This document shows, in pieces, positions 1 through 7,377 of a DNA stretch of 8,247 nt. The position numbers and the translations under genes are program-made. The stretch is from JBBIVB01 sp964567515 (lineage in GTDB: Bacteria > Patescibacteriota > Patescibacteriia > Veblenbacterales > UBA10138). The DNA lies in assembly GCA_964567515.1 (NCBI GenBank), contig CAZMMW010000038.1, forward strand, positions 1-8,247, written 5' to 3'. The notes below the pieces were generated by a model. It was not told the DNA's origin and ran no database searches. It worked only from the letters and a program-made list of their open reading frames with translations. Position 1 is the first letter of the stretch. The number at the start of each line of letters is the position of its first letter.

Positions 1-75
1 AACACCTGTTACCATACACCTTATCAAGTGTTACCATATGGTGTTAACTGTACAGATGGCTGGTTTTTAAGGATC
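1..75. other. Non-coding tail downstream of the DUF4012 gene
   Basis: This stretch follows the stop codon of the DUF4012 gene. I see no gene, and no hairpin followed by a T-run in the minus direction, so the operon's terminator or a further gene probably lies beyond the window edge. What it does hold is a pair of 10-base direct repeats and a small palindrome, listed separately. Confidence 0.6.
7..42. repeat. Pair of 10-bp direct repeats with a palindrome
   Basis: TGTTACCATA occurs at 7-16 and again at 29-38, a 22-bp period (about two helical turns). The second copy runs into the perfect palindrome ACCATATGGT at 33-42. AACACC at 1-6 is also the inverse of GGTGTT at 40-45. This could be a regulator-binding site or the edge of a longer array cut off by the window. 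The repeats are short enough for chance to be possible. Confidence 0.35.
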
Positions 76-2577
76 TTATTTGTTAGAAGATTCAAAAAGT
101 AAACCGTAATAACTATCAGTCTTCCAGTCTCCTTGCCAGTGTAAAGGTTGGCCAATTGTCTGTAGATTAGGTGAGGCTTCTGACCATTTAACAATTAGGT
201 TAGTTGGTTTGTTTAAAACACTATTAAACAATAACGGTTTAGTGCCAGATTGTCTTTGAAAAAAGACTTGATATTTATAAAATTTATTATTATCACTTAA
301 TTTCGATAAGCTAAAAGGCAGTTGATAAGTTAAAGTAACAGTCTTGGTTTCTCCTGGTACTAAAACTAACCAGTTAGCAAAATATGTTTTACCATATTCT
401 TGTCCAATAATAGTTTTGGACTCCGTATCTTGTCCGATTACCTTATCGGTAGAAAAGTTATTATGTTCTCGGGCATCTTCAGGAATACTTTTAAAGTAAT
501 TGGCTGGCAGATTATCAAATCCTTTAGCTGTTAATAAAGTACTACCCAAAGGTACATAAAACTTAAGCCAAGAATTGTTTTTCCGTTGATAAAATATATC
601 AAAAGGGTCGCCTCCGTGATGACGAGTAAATTTAACCGTGGTAATTAGTTGCCCTTGGGGACTAATAGTTGTTTGATGGTCTACTTTTTCATCTATCACT
701 AAATCTGTTTTACCACCACCGATATTAGTACGTACAATAGCTAAATAATCGCCCGCATATTGAGCCACTCCCCCGTCCCAACCTAAATTAACCAGTAATT
801 TCTGGGCGTTAGTATCATTAACATAGAGCTGAATACTTTTCTTCTTTAACATATTATTCAAGGTAGCATAGATGGCCAAAATATTTTTAGAATCAGTTTG
901 CAATAAACGGTCTAGTAAGAGAGGTGTTAGATCAGCAATAAATTCTTTGGGACGATTTTGGGTTTTGTCATATTCTAAATCTACAGCTTCTTGGGTTTCA
1001 CGTATAAAGTTTTCCGCTGTTAAAGTTTTGTGATATTTAACTAGTTCTATAGGTCCAGTTATTTTTAATAGTTCTATGACTACATCTGGATTAAGACTAA
1101 TCACCCCATCTAATTTAATATGCCAGCTTTGCTCTACAAACCAAGCTATGTTTTTAGCGCTCGTAGGAAAATCAAAATACCAGTTACTGTCTTGTAGTTG
1201 CCATAAATTATTAACCACGGTCAAAGGAGTTGGTGGTTTTAGTTTAAATGGTAATTGTCCCTGCAGGTCATAAGGTCCCCCGCCGGGAATTTGTATATTA
1301 GTTATCTTGCCGTCTTGTAGATAAACAAAGGCTAGACTGCCCATAAAACCGCCAGTTGGTCTTAATTCGGAATAATTCTGAAACACCAATAAATAAGTTT
1401 TTTGTCCTGTTGAGGGTACTAAAGTGCTAAGTAATTCTGGCACAGCTGAAAAGTCATAAATAAATTTTTGTAAATCAATTAATAACAACTTTAAGTTAGT
1501 CATTTGCTGGGCCAAATCATCTGGCAATTCTTTTGTTTTTATTTCGTTTAATAGCTGATAACTATTGCCTATTTTAGGTTGTGCGTCTATCAAGGCTTGT
1601 TTTAAAAGGAGTGTTTTATTGGCTAATTCTATATCGTTTAATTGTTTGGCCGGCGTGTTATATAAAATATCAAAAGTATGACTAAAAATAATACCTACTT
1701 CACTTAATTCCTTGGCTGCTGCTAATACTTTTTCTGCGGCTTCCATTTTATTGCCTAATATCAACGGACTATTTAATAACATTCCCAGTTCGGTAGTAGT
1801 TTTATTCAAGATACCGACTGCTTGATTGATATATTTAGACGTGGTAATAAAATTATCATGGGCCTCAAGATATTGTCCGGACAACAGGTTTTCACTGGCA
1901 CTATTAAAAGTACGCAAAGCGGCATTGGCATAATAGGCTAGGTATCCATTAATGTTAGTCTGTGATCCATAGAGTGATAAAATTTTTAGAGGCGATAAAA
2001 TAAATAATAAAACTATAATGAAAATTAAAATTTGTCCTAATTGTGGTACCATAAAGCGAGTATGCGACAGGTCTTGCTGTTTAAAAATAGACCGAGGCGT
2101 TAGACAGTATTTAAAGAACCTGGTTATTAATTCAAAAAAATATACTACGTCCTCCAGTATGCTTTTTATGATCCGCGTTACTTGTAAATTTAACCGCCAA
2201 AACCAGATTACAAAAAATCTTAAAATATGATATAGCAGCCAAGCTACTGCTTCTAATAGAAACAATATAGTTAATCCTTTAAGTAAAGGAAATTTTTTTT
2301 CTAACTTAATCCAAGGCACATACCATAATTGATTGTCAGGATTTAAAAAATTGACGGACTTAATAGACCACCGATCAATTCTATCAGACGCGGCGGAGGT
2401 TGCTAACAAAACTGGTTCGGTAGTGTTAGTTGTTAGTTTTATTATTTTAGATGGACGTAAATTAATCAAATGCCTAGATATAACATTATTATTAACACCT
2501 GTTATAGCGGAAGGGTGGTGTTTTTTATTATTAAATTTAATCCGCCATCCTGTAGTTTGTGGTTTGATTTTGGTCAT
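76..2577 (-). CDS. Membrane-anchored DUF4012 family protein
   Basis: Large envelope protein of 833 residues, function unproven. Residues 1-97 are polar, Asn/Lys/Ser-rich and probably cytoplasmic. Hydrophobic stretches follow at about 98-127 (possibly a hairpin) and 181-201. A helical, Leu/Ala-rich region at about 210-385 leads into the DUF4012 core at about 390-515: NYSELRPTGGF at 401-411, a Trp/Asp segment with DFPTSA at 469-474, DGVI at 490-493 and TGPIEL at 507-512. The remainder, to 833, looks beta-rich and extracytoplasmic. DUF4012 proteins are known from actinobacteria and candidate phyla and have no established activity. The gene is the last of the operon, 24 bases after the preceding stop, with no clear Shine-Dalgarno site before its ATG; the stop is TAA. 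The location suggests work on the glycan built by the upstream enzymes. I infer a possible LCP-like transferase from the pattern of the core; the family call is firm, the role is not. Confidence 0.88.
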   Translation of the reverse strand: MTKIKPQTTGWRIKFNNKKHHPSAITGVNNNVISRHLINLRPSKIIKLTTNTTEPVLLATSAASDRIDRWSIKSVNFLNPDNQLWYVPWIKLEKKFPLLKGLTILFLLEAVAWLLYHILRFFVIWFWRLNLQVTRIIKSILEDVVYFFELITRFFKYCLTPRSIFKQQDLSHTRFMVPQLGQILIFIIVLLFILSPLKILSLYGSQTNINGYLAYYANAALRTFNSASENLLSGQYLEAHDNFITTSKYINQAVGILNKTTTELGMLLNSPLILGNKMEAAEKVLAAAKELSEVGIIFSHTFDILYNTPAKQLNDIELANKTLLLKQALIDAQPKIGNSYQLLNEIKTKELPDDLAQQMTNLKLLLIDLQKFIYDFSAVPELLSTLVPSTGQKTYLLVFQNYSELRPTGGFMGSLAFVYLQDGKITNIQIPGGGPYDLQGQLPFKLKPPTPLTVVNNLWQLQDSNWYFDFPTSAKNIAWFVEQSWHIKLDGVISLNPDVVIELLKITGPIELVKYHKTLTAENFIRETQEAVDLEYDKTQNRPKEFIADLTPLLLDRLLQTDSKNILAIYATLNNMLKKKSIQLYVNDTNAQKLLVNLGWDGGVAQYAGDYLAIVRTNIGGGKTDLVIDEKVDHQTTISPQGQLITTVKFTRHHGGDPFDIFYQRKNNSWLKFYVPLGSTLLTAKGFDNLPANYFKSIPEDAREHNNFSTDKVIGQDTESKTIIGQEYGKTYFANWLVLVPGETKTVTLTYQLPFSLSKLSDNNKFYKYQVFFQRQSGTKPLLFNSVLNKPTNLIVKWSEASPNLQTIGQPLHWQGDWKTDSYYGLLFESSNK

Positions 2578-2601
2578 TAGCTTAATTCTAAAATTAAATT
2601 G

Positions 2602-3699
2602 CTATAAATTCAAGTTTTGATACAATTGTAATGTTGCTTGGGCGTTTTTTAGCCAATTAAAATCAGTTGTTAATTTAGTATCTAGTTGCTCATAATTAAC
2701 AAGGCGTGGTTTAAAGTAAAATTGTTCTAATTGAGAAACCAATCCTGTTAGATCTTGAGCAGGAAAAAACATTGCCGTCTCTTTTAATATTTCTTGATGT
2801 ACTTTAATATCACTCGCTAAGATAGGTTTATGAAAGAAGGCTGCTTGTACCGCACCCAAATCAAACCCTTCTGCCAAAGAGGGGGTAATATAACCTTTAC
2901 TGTAAAAATATAAATTAGCCAAACTAGCTTGGCTGGCTTCTCCCCAAAATATTACTTGATTAGTCAGTTTATTTTTGCGAGCCTCCCGAATTAATTGCTG
3001 ATAAAAATAATCATGACGACCAACTAATACTAATTTTAGGTTATTAATTTTACTTTGGTTAAACCCTGACAATAAAAAAAATAAATTTTTATGAGGATAA
3101 GCCGCCCCGACATATAAGTAATAATCTTCTGGAATTAATGGTGGTCCAACCGGCTCGGTTATGGTTGCAGGTAGTAAAGCCGGTGCTTCATAAATTACCT
3201 TGATTTTTTTAGCTATTGACGGATAATATTTAATGATATCTTCTTTGGCGCTATGGCTGACAGTAATGATAGCCAGCGCTTTGGTCAGAGCGCGTTTCAC
3301 TACTTTATAGTAAGCAACTAATTTTAGATGATAGTACCAACGTGGTAAAGTAGTCGCACGTTCATTGGGAAATTGATGTAATATTAAATCATGCACCGTG
3401 ACAATAAAAGGTTTGGTATTTAGGAATGGCACATTAAAATGAGGATAATGAATTAAGTCTGGTTTTAGTTTATTTAATAAAGGTGGCAATAATATTTGTT
3501 CCCGCCAGCTATATACCGGCCAAGAAATTTTTACAGTTTGCCAATTAGTTGAGGTTAAGTAATTAATTCTTTCTTCTCCTAAGAGATAATAAAAATTGGT
3601 TTGATCGCAAACTTTAAGTGCGTTTAAAAGTTTTTCCGTATACATACCAATTCCGCGATTGGTAATACCAAATAATCTAGCGTCAAAAGCAATTTTCAT
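2602..3699 (-). CDS. GT4 glycosyltransferase with altered EX7E motif
   Basis: Predicted cytoplasmic or membrane-associated retaining glycosyltransferase, 365 residues, GT-B fold, family GT4 (mannosyltransferase-like group). It would add a sugar from a nucleotide donor to a lipid-linked acceptor. The N-terminal domain opens with MKIAFDARLF and a Gly-rich loop RGIGMY at 15-20, then TVHDL at 101-105 and TVSHSAKEDI at 146-155. The donor domain has YVGAAYPHKNL at 196-206 and VLVGRHD at 224-230. The usual EX7E motif reads E277-GFDLGAV-Q285, so the second Glu is a Gln. The ATG overlaps the previous gene's TGA by four bases and no Shine-Dalgarno site is visible, so translation is probably coupled. 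The stop is TAG. It is the third and presumably last glycosyltransferase in the chain. Donor and acceptor cannot be read from the sequence. Activity could be altered by the Gln. Confidence 0.9.
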   Translation of the reverse strand: MKIAFDARLFGITNRGIGMYTEKLLNALKVCDQTNFYYLLGEERINYLTSTNWQTVKISWPVYSWREQILLPPLLNKLKPDLIHYPHFNVPFLNTKPFIVTVHDLILHQFPNERATTLPRWYYHLKLVAYYKVVKRALTKALAIITVSHSAKEDIIKYYPSIAKKIKVIYEAPALLPATITEPVGPPLIPEDYYLYVGAAYPHKNLFFLLSGFNQSKINNLKLVLVGRHDYFYQQLIREARKNKLTNQVIFWGEASQASLANLYFYSKGYITPSLAEGFDLGAVQAAFFHKPILASDIKVHQEILKETAMFFPAQDLTGLVSQLEQFYFKPRLVNYEQLDTKLTTDFNWLKNAQATLQLYQNLNL

Positions 3700-4844
3700 A
3701 ACTTATTAAATTCAGATAAAATTTTATTGGCTGTTATTGACCAGTGATAATTTTGAGCTACTTTTCTGCCGCGATCAGCTAGTTTGATCAGTAACTCCTT
3801 GTTGAATAAGAGATACTTTATAGTATACAACCATTCGTCTAAATCCCAAGGATCCAAGGTCATAGCTCCGTCTTGCACTATCTCGGGTAATGAGCTGACC
3901 GACGATACTAGTGTCGGTACACCTTGTGCCATAGCCTCTAAAGCAGGAAAACCAAAACCTTCATAATAAGAAGGATAAAGAAACATTTTGGCGCCAGCGT
4001 ATAAACTAACTTTATCTGCTGGGGATATATAACCAACAAAATACACTTTGTTTTTATATTTCATTCCCTGCCAGCATTTGATAATAGGTTTCCATTGCCA
4101 ACCACAGGCACCAGCTATAACTAAAGCTAGAGAGTTATCGTGATTAGCTAGTTCATCAAATACTTTGAGCAACAACAAAAGATTCTTACGTGGTTCTAAA
4201 GTAGCGACAGACAATAAATAATTGTCAGGAATTCTTAATTTAACTTTAATGGCTGCAATTTGCGATGATGTCGCTACGGTAAAAAAATTTTCTTCTACCC
4301 CCGGTGTAATAGATACTACTTTAGAAGCTAGATCGGGACGCAAATTGCACAAATCGTCAGCAGTATGTTGCGAAACAGTTAGAATCAAAGAAAAATCAGT
4401 TAAACCGTAGCGAACGATTTTGTTAATATAACTAAGATACCATAAACGTTTTTTGCAAGAAAAAAATTGAGGAAAATGAATAAAGGATAAATCATGAATA
4501 GTAATCGCTTTAGTCACCTGCTGAGATAGTTTAAAAAAATGTAAATTAGGTAGCCAGACTATTTTGGGTCGAAAGTTATGCTGGCCCAATATTTTATCTA
4601 ACGAAGGGCCCAAATTATATTGCCATAAAAAATTTAACAAACGACTAGGTAAACGCGAGCAATATAATTTACCTAAAGTATCTATTTTACCGCCATAACT
4701 TGGCTGCAAGGCGTTAGTAAACAAACCCACATCTAGAACTTCAGTTGATAGTGATCTAAATTGATTTAAAATGTGCCAGGTGTACCAACCCACACCTGTC
4801 CAATATTGGTCCTGTAAACATCTAACATCAACACCTAATTTCAT
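3696..4844 (-). CDS. GT4 glycosyltransferase
   Basis: Predicted GT-B glycosyltransferase of family GT4, 382 residues, a normal length. The acceptor domain starts MKLGVDVRCL with a TGVGWYT loop at 16-22, IHDLSF at 116-121 and TVSQHTADDL at 156-165. The donor domain carries SVATLEPRKNL at 212-222, the position of the phosphate-binding Arg/Lys pair, and an intact EX7E motif, E295-GFGFPAL-E303, followed by AMAQGVP. The pattern resembles mannosyltransferase-type GT4 enzymes of O-antigen and exopolysaccharide pathways, but the actual sugar cannot be assigned. Both ends overlap neighbouring genes in ATGA junctions, so it sits inside a tightly coupled operon. The Shine-Dalgarno site is weak at best (AAGG about 9 bases before the ATG). 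It probably adds the second or third sugar of the lipid-linked oligosaccharide. Confidence 0.93.
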   Translation of the reverse strand: MKLGVDVRCLQDQYWTGVGWYTWHILNQFRSLSTEVLDVGLFTNALQPSYGGKIDTLGKLYCSRLPSRLLNFLWQYNLGPSLDKILGQHNFRPKIVWLPNLHFFKLSQQVTKAITIHDLSFIHFPQFFSCKKRLWYLSYINKIVRYGLTDFSLILTVSQHTADDLCNLRPDLASKVVSITPGVEENFFTVATSSQIAAIKVKLRIPDNYLLSVATLEPRKNLLLLLKVFDELANHDNSLALVIAGACGWQWKPIIKCWQGMKYKNKVYFVGYISPADKVSLYAGAKMFLYPSYYEGFGFPALEAMAQGVPTLVSSVSSLPEIVQDGAMTLDPWDLDEWLYTIKYLLFNKELLIKLADRGRKVAQNYHWSITANKILSEFNKL

Positions 4845-5941
4845 TTACCCATTGCCTTATTAATAAAGGTCTGTAGTTTGGCAGCAAAAATCTGATTATC
4901 AAATTTAAATGATTCTTGGCGAAGTTTCATTGGATCAAAGCTTTCTGGTCTAAATCTAATAACGGCATCGGCTAAAGATTGCCAGTTTTGCTCTACAAAT
5001 AATTTACCCCCTACTCCATCTTGAATAATTTCTAATACACCACCGCCGCCGTAAGCAATCACTGGCCTGCCTGAAGCTAATGATTCTACCGCTGTGATAC
5101 CAAAATCTTCTTCTTGAGGAAAAATCAGCGCTTTGGCTCTACTTAAATAATGAGCTTTTTCTGCCTCTGTAACTGGTCCTAAAAATTCTATATTATTTTT
5201 AGCTAGTTTTTTAAGAGCTTGCTCTTGTTCGCCAGCACCGATTATTTTTAACGGAATACCTAGTTTATTAAAGGCCGTTATAGCTAAATCCACTCGTTTA
5301 TAAGGTCTTAATCTAGAAACAACTAAATAATAATCTTCAACTTTCGAGCTAATTTTAAAATTAGACAAATCCACTGGAGGATAGATTACTTCGGCTGGAC
5401 GATGATAATATTTATTTATCCGCCGGGCCACGAATTGAGAATTAGCGATAAAGTGATCCACTCGCTGCGCCGCCAGCTGATCCCATTGTCGTAATTTAGT
5501 TAGGATTAAAGGTAAGATTTTTTTGATAATTTTAGGTTGTTCTAAATCTTCGGTGTACTGATGGGTATCACTCCACAAATATCTAGTAGGAGTATGACAA
5601 TAACAAATGTGTACTGTTTCCGGTTTTAAAACTAATCCTTTAATCAAAGCGGAACAGGAACTAATAACTAAATTATAATCAGACAGATTTAGATGTTCTA
5701 CCGCTGCCGGCATTAAATTAAGATACCATTTGAATAAACGCGTTACCGCCGGCGCTTTTTGCAAAAAGGAAGCGCGAATATCCCAATTAGGAAATAATGA
5801 GTCTGCTATTTTGGAATCAAACATCACGGTATACACCGGCGCTTGGGGAAATAACTTATGTAATTGCATTAACACTTGCTCAGCGCCGCCGAACTGATTG
5901 AGATGATCGTGGGCTAAGGCTACTGATAAATTTTTATTCAT
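4841..5941 (-). CDS. GT4 glycosyltransferase, WbaZ-like
   Basis: Predicted GT-B glycosyltransferase, 366 residues, closest in pattern to the WbaZ-like branch of GT4 (WbaZ is an O-antigen mannosyltransferase). Branch features visible are AHDHLNQFGGAEQVL at 10-24, the YCHTPTRYLW segment at 114-123 and VSRLRPYKRVDLAI at 208-221 in the donor domain. The EX7E motif is intact: E278-DFGITAV-E286, followed by SLASGRPVIAYGGGG. It is the first glycosyltransferase after the initiating enzyme, so it likely transfers the second sugar onto the lipid-linked first one. Its ATG overlaps the previous TGA by four bases. Its Shine-Dalgarno site AAAGGAGA (5958-5951) lies within the last codons of the upstream gene and is the best one in the operon. 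An ATG seven bases upstream is in another frame and soon meets a stop. Mannose as the sugar is only a family-based guess. Confidence 0.93.
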   Translation of the reverse strand: MNKNLSVALAHDHLNQFGGAEQVLMQLHKLFPQAPVYTVMFDSKIADSLFPNWDIRASFLQKAPAVTRLFKWYLNLMPAAVEHLNLSDYNLVISSCSALIKGLVLKPETVHICYCHTPTRYLWSDTHQYTEDLEQPKIIKKILPLILTKLRQWDQLAAQRVDHFIANSQFVARRINKYYHRPAEVIYPPVDLSNFKISSKVEDYYLVVSRLRPYKRVDLAITAFNKLGIPLKIIGAGEQEQALKKLAKNNIEFLGPVTEAEKAHYLSRAKALIFPQEEDFGITAVESLASGRPVIAYGGGGVLEIIQDGVGGKLFVEQNWQSLADAVIRFRPESFDPMKLRQESFKFDNQIFAAKLQTFINKAMGK

Positions 5942-7311
5942 GTCGCATGTCTCCTTTGACAGATAACTATAACGGTTTTAACTAAAATTAATAAATCGTA
6001 AGAAATTGACCAATTTTCAATATAAAAACTATCCAACCGTACCTCATCGGCAAAACTTAAACTAGAACGTCCGGAAATTTGCGCTAAACCAGTCAGACCA
6101 GGCTTAATACCCAACACTTTTTTGTGCTGGGTTTGATATTGAGCCACTTCCTGAGGTTCATGCGGTCTAGGTCCAACTAGGCTTAAACGGCCACATAAAA
6201 CATCAAATAACTGCGGTAATTCATCAATGCTCCAAGAACGAATAAATTTACCGAAAGGCAGTACTCTCGGGTCTTTGGTTAGTTTAAATAATGGTCCATC
6301 ATTTCTTTCATTTAAGGTCATTAATAATTTTTTCATTTTATCAGCCCCTATAACCATGGAGCGAAATTTATGTAAAATAAAAGGTTTCCCTTTTTCTCCT
6401 ATTCGTGGCAAAGAAACTATTATTGGTCGACCGTATTTAAGGCTAATAACTGCCGCGACAAATAACATTACGGGGGATAAAATAATAATAAAAATGGTAG
6501 CCAAAATAATATCTACCAACCTTTTGGCCACCTTACCCCAGCCATCTAAAGGTGTACGTTTTATTTCTAAAATAGGTAAACCGGCATAGGTGTGAAAAAC
6601 TACATTATGAATCTGAGTGTTAAATAAATCAGCCACATATTTAAAATTTAAATGATGTTCATTACAAAATTCCCAAATATTTAAACGTTCTTCTGTATCA
6701 AGTTGGGTAGTAACTAACATAATTTCATCTATCTCCTTTAGTTCTGTAATTCTGTTTTTATCAAATTTGGGCATAGCTACTACTACTTGATAACCATATG
6801 ATTTATTGTGATTAAATAAATTTACCAAAGCCTGAGTATTATTATCTGAACCAATAATCACTAATTTAGTTAAAGCATAACCTTTTTTATATAAAAAATT
6901 ACGTATCAGACGTAAAACAGATCGCGTTACGTTAACTAAAATAATAGCGGAAATCCAAAAAACCAAAATTATAAAACGTGAAGAAAATAGTGACTGATTA
7001 AAGAAAAACCAAACGATAATTAAAGCTAAACCAGTAGTGCAGGCTAAAAATATCCTGCGTAATTCCTCATAAGCTTTTAACCTACTGTCCGTGCCGTAAA
7101 GTCCATAGATGGCAAATAGTGCTATCCAAGATATCGCTACTATAGCTAAGAGAGGAAAAAATTTAATCCAAGTCAAATTAAATATTACTGGTAACCAGTT
7201 AGTCACTAAAGGTAAATAACGTAGATTATAAGCTATAATACCAGCTAATATTAAAGCTAAATAATCAAGCGGCAAAGAAATTGTTGCCAGTATTAACTGT
7301 GATTTTTTCAT
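5938..7311 (-). CDS. Polyprenyl-phosphate sugar-1-phosphate transferase
   Basis: Initiating enzyme of lipid-linked glycan synthesis: it would move a sugar-1-phosphate from a UDP-sugar to undecaprenyl phosphate at the inner face of the membrane. The 457 residues show the long WbaP/WcaJ-type plan: four hydrophobic segments near 8-28, 46-70, 87-103 and 112-127, a nucleotide-binding-like middle domain starting LVIIGSDNNTQ at 150-160, a further membrane segment at 264-289, then the bacterial sugar transferase domain. That domain has HKFRSM at 314-319, DGPLFKLTKDPR at 338-349, SIDELPQL at 361-368, LVGPRP at 378-383, PGLTGLAQISGRS at 404-416 and ENWSISYDL at 432-440. The DPR segment aligns with the catalytic acidic region of the family. 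All hallmark motifs are intact. The C-terminus ends QRRHAT where many relatives end in a Gly-Ala tail. It is the first gene of the operon, with a probably leaderless start. The sugar (Glc, Gal or an acetamido sugar) cannot be told. Confidence 0.95.
   Translation of the reverse strand: MKKSQLILATISLPLDYLALILAGIIAYNLRYLPLVTNWLPVIFNLTWIKFFPLLAIVAISWIALFAIYGLYGTDSRLKAYEELRRIFLACTTGLALIIVWFFFNQSLFSSRFIILVFWISAIILVNVTRSVLRLIRNFLYKKGYALTKLVIIGSDNNTQALVNLFNHNKSYGYQVVVAMPKFDKNRITELKEIDEIMLVTTQLDTEERLNIWEFCNEHHLNFKYVADLFNTQIHNVVFHTYAGLPILEIKRTPLDGWGKVAKRLVDIILATIFIIILSPVMLFVAAVISLKYGRPIIVSLPRIGEKGKPFILHKFRSMVIGADKMKKLLMTLNERNDGPLFKLTKDPRVLPFGKFIRSWSIDELPQLFDVLCGRLSLVGPRPHEPQEVAQYQTQHKKVLGIKPGLTGLAQISGRSSLSFADEVRLDSFYIENWSISYDLLILVKTVIVICQRRHAT
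5951..5958 (-). promoter_or_regulatory. Shine-Dalgarno site inside the upstream coding end
   Basis: AAAGGAGA on the minus strand ends nine bases before the ATG of the WbaZ-like gene. The same bases encode part of the Q-R-R tail of the sugar-phosphate transferase. It is the only strong Shine-Dalgarno site in the five-gene operon and fixes the ATG at 5941 as the start. Confidence 0.75.
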
Positions 7312-7320
7312 ATCGTATAT

Positions 7321-7329
7321 ATTATAGCA
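7321..7329 (-). promoter_or_regulatory. Extended -10 promoter of the glycan operon
   Basis: Minus-strand TGCTATAAT is a perfect extended -10 element. A weak -35 (TTTTCA, 7348-7343) sits 16 bases upstream, overlapping the rnpB terminator's T-run. Transcription should start near 7315-7313, only two to four bases before the ATG at 7311, leaving no room for a ribosome binding site. This makes the mRNA leaderless or nearly so. Confidence 0.75.
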
Positions 7330-7344
7330 TTGACGATTTTTATG

Positions 7345-7371
7345 AAAAACAGGCAGGAATAATCCTGCCTG
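7345..7371 (-). terminator. Intrinsic terminator of rnpB
   Basis: On the minus strand CAGGCAGGA (7371-7363) pairs perfectly with TCCTGCCTG (7358-7350) around a four-base loop, followed at once by five T. It begins six bases after the 3' strand of rnpB helix P1 and separates rnpB from the glycan operon, whose promoter starts just beyond it. Confidence 0.9.
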
Positions 7372-7377
7372 AAATTT

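Noticed and set aside
2494..2504. AACACCTGTTA, also found at 1-11
   Set aside because: It is an 11-base match inside a coding region without extended similarity, probably chance.
1076..6589. Several plus-strand open frames of 60-120 codons (for example 1076-1273, 2018-2230, 2333-2620, 6227-6589)
   Set aside because: They are antisense to genes with clear family motifs and have no ribosome binding sites or recognisable domains of their own.
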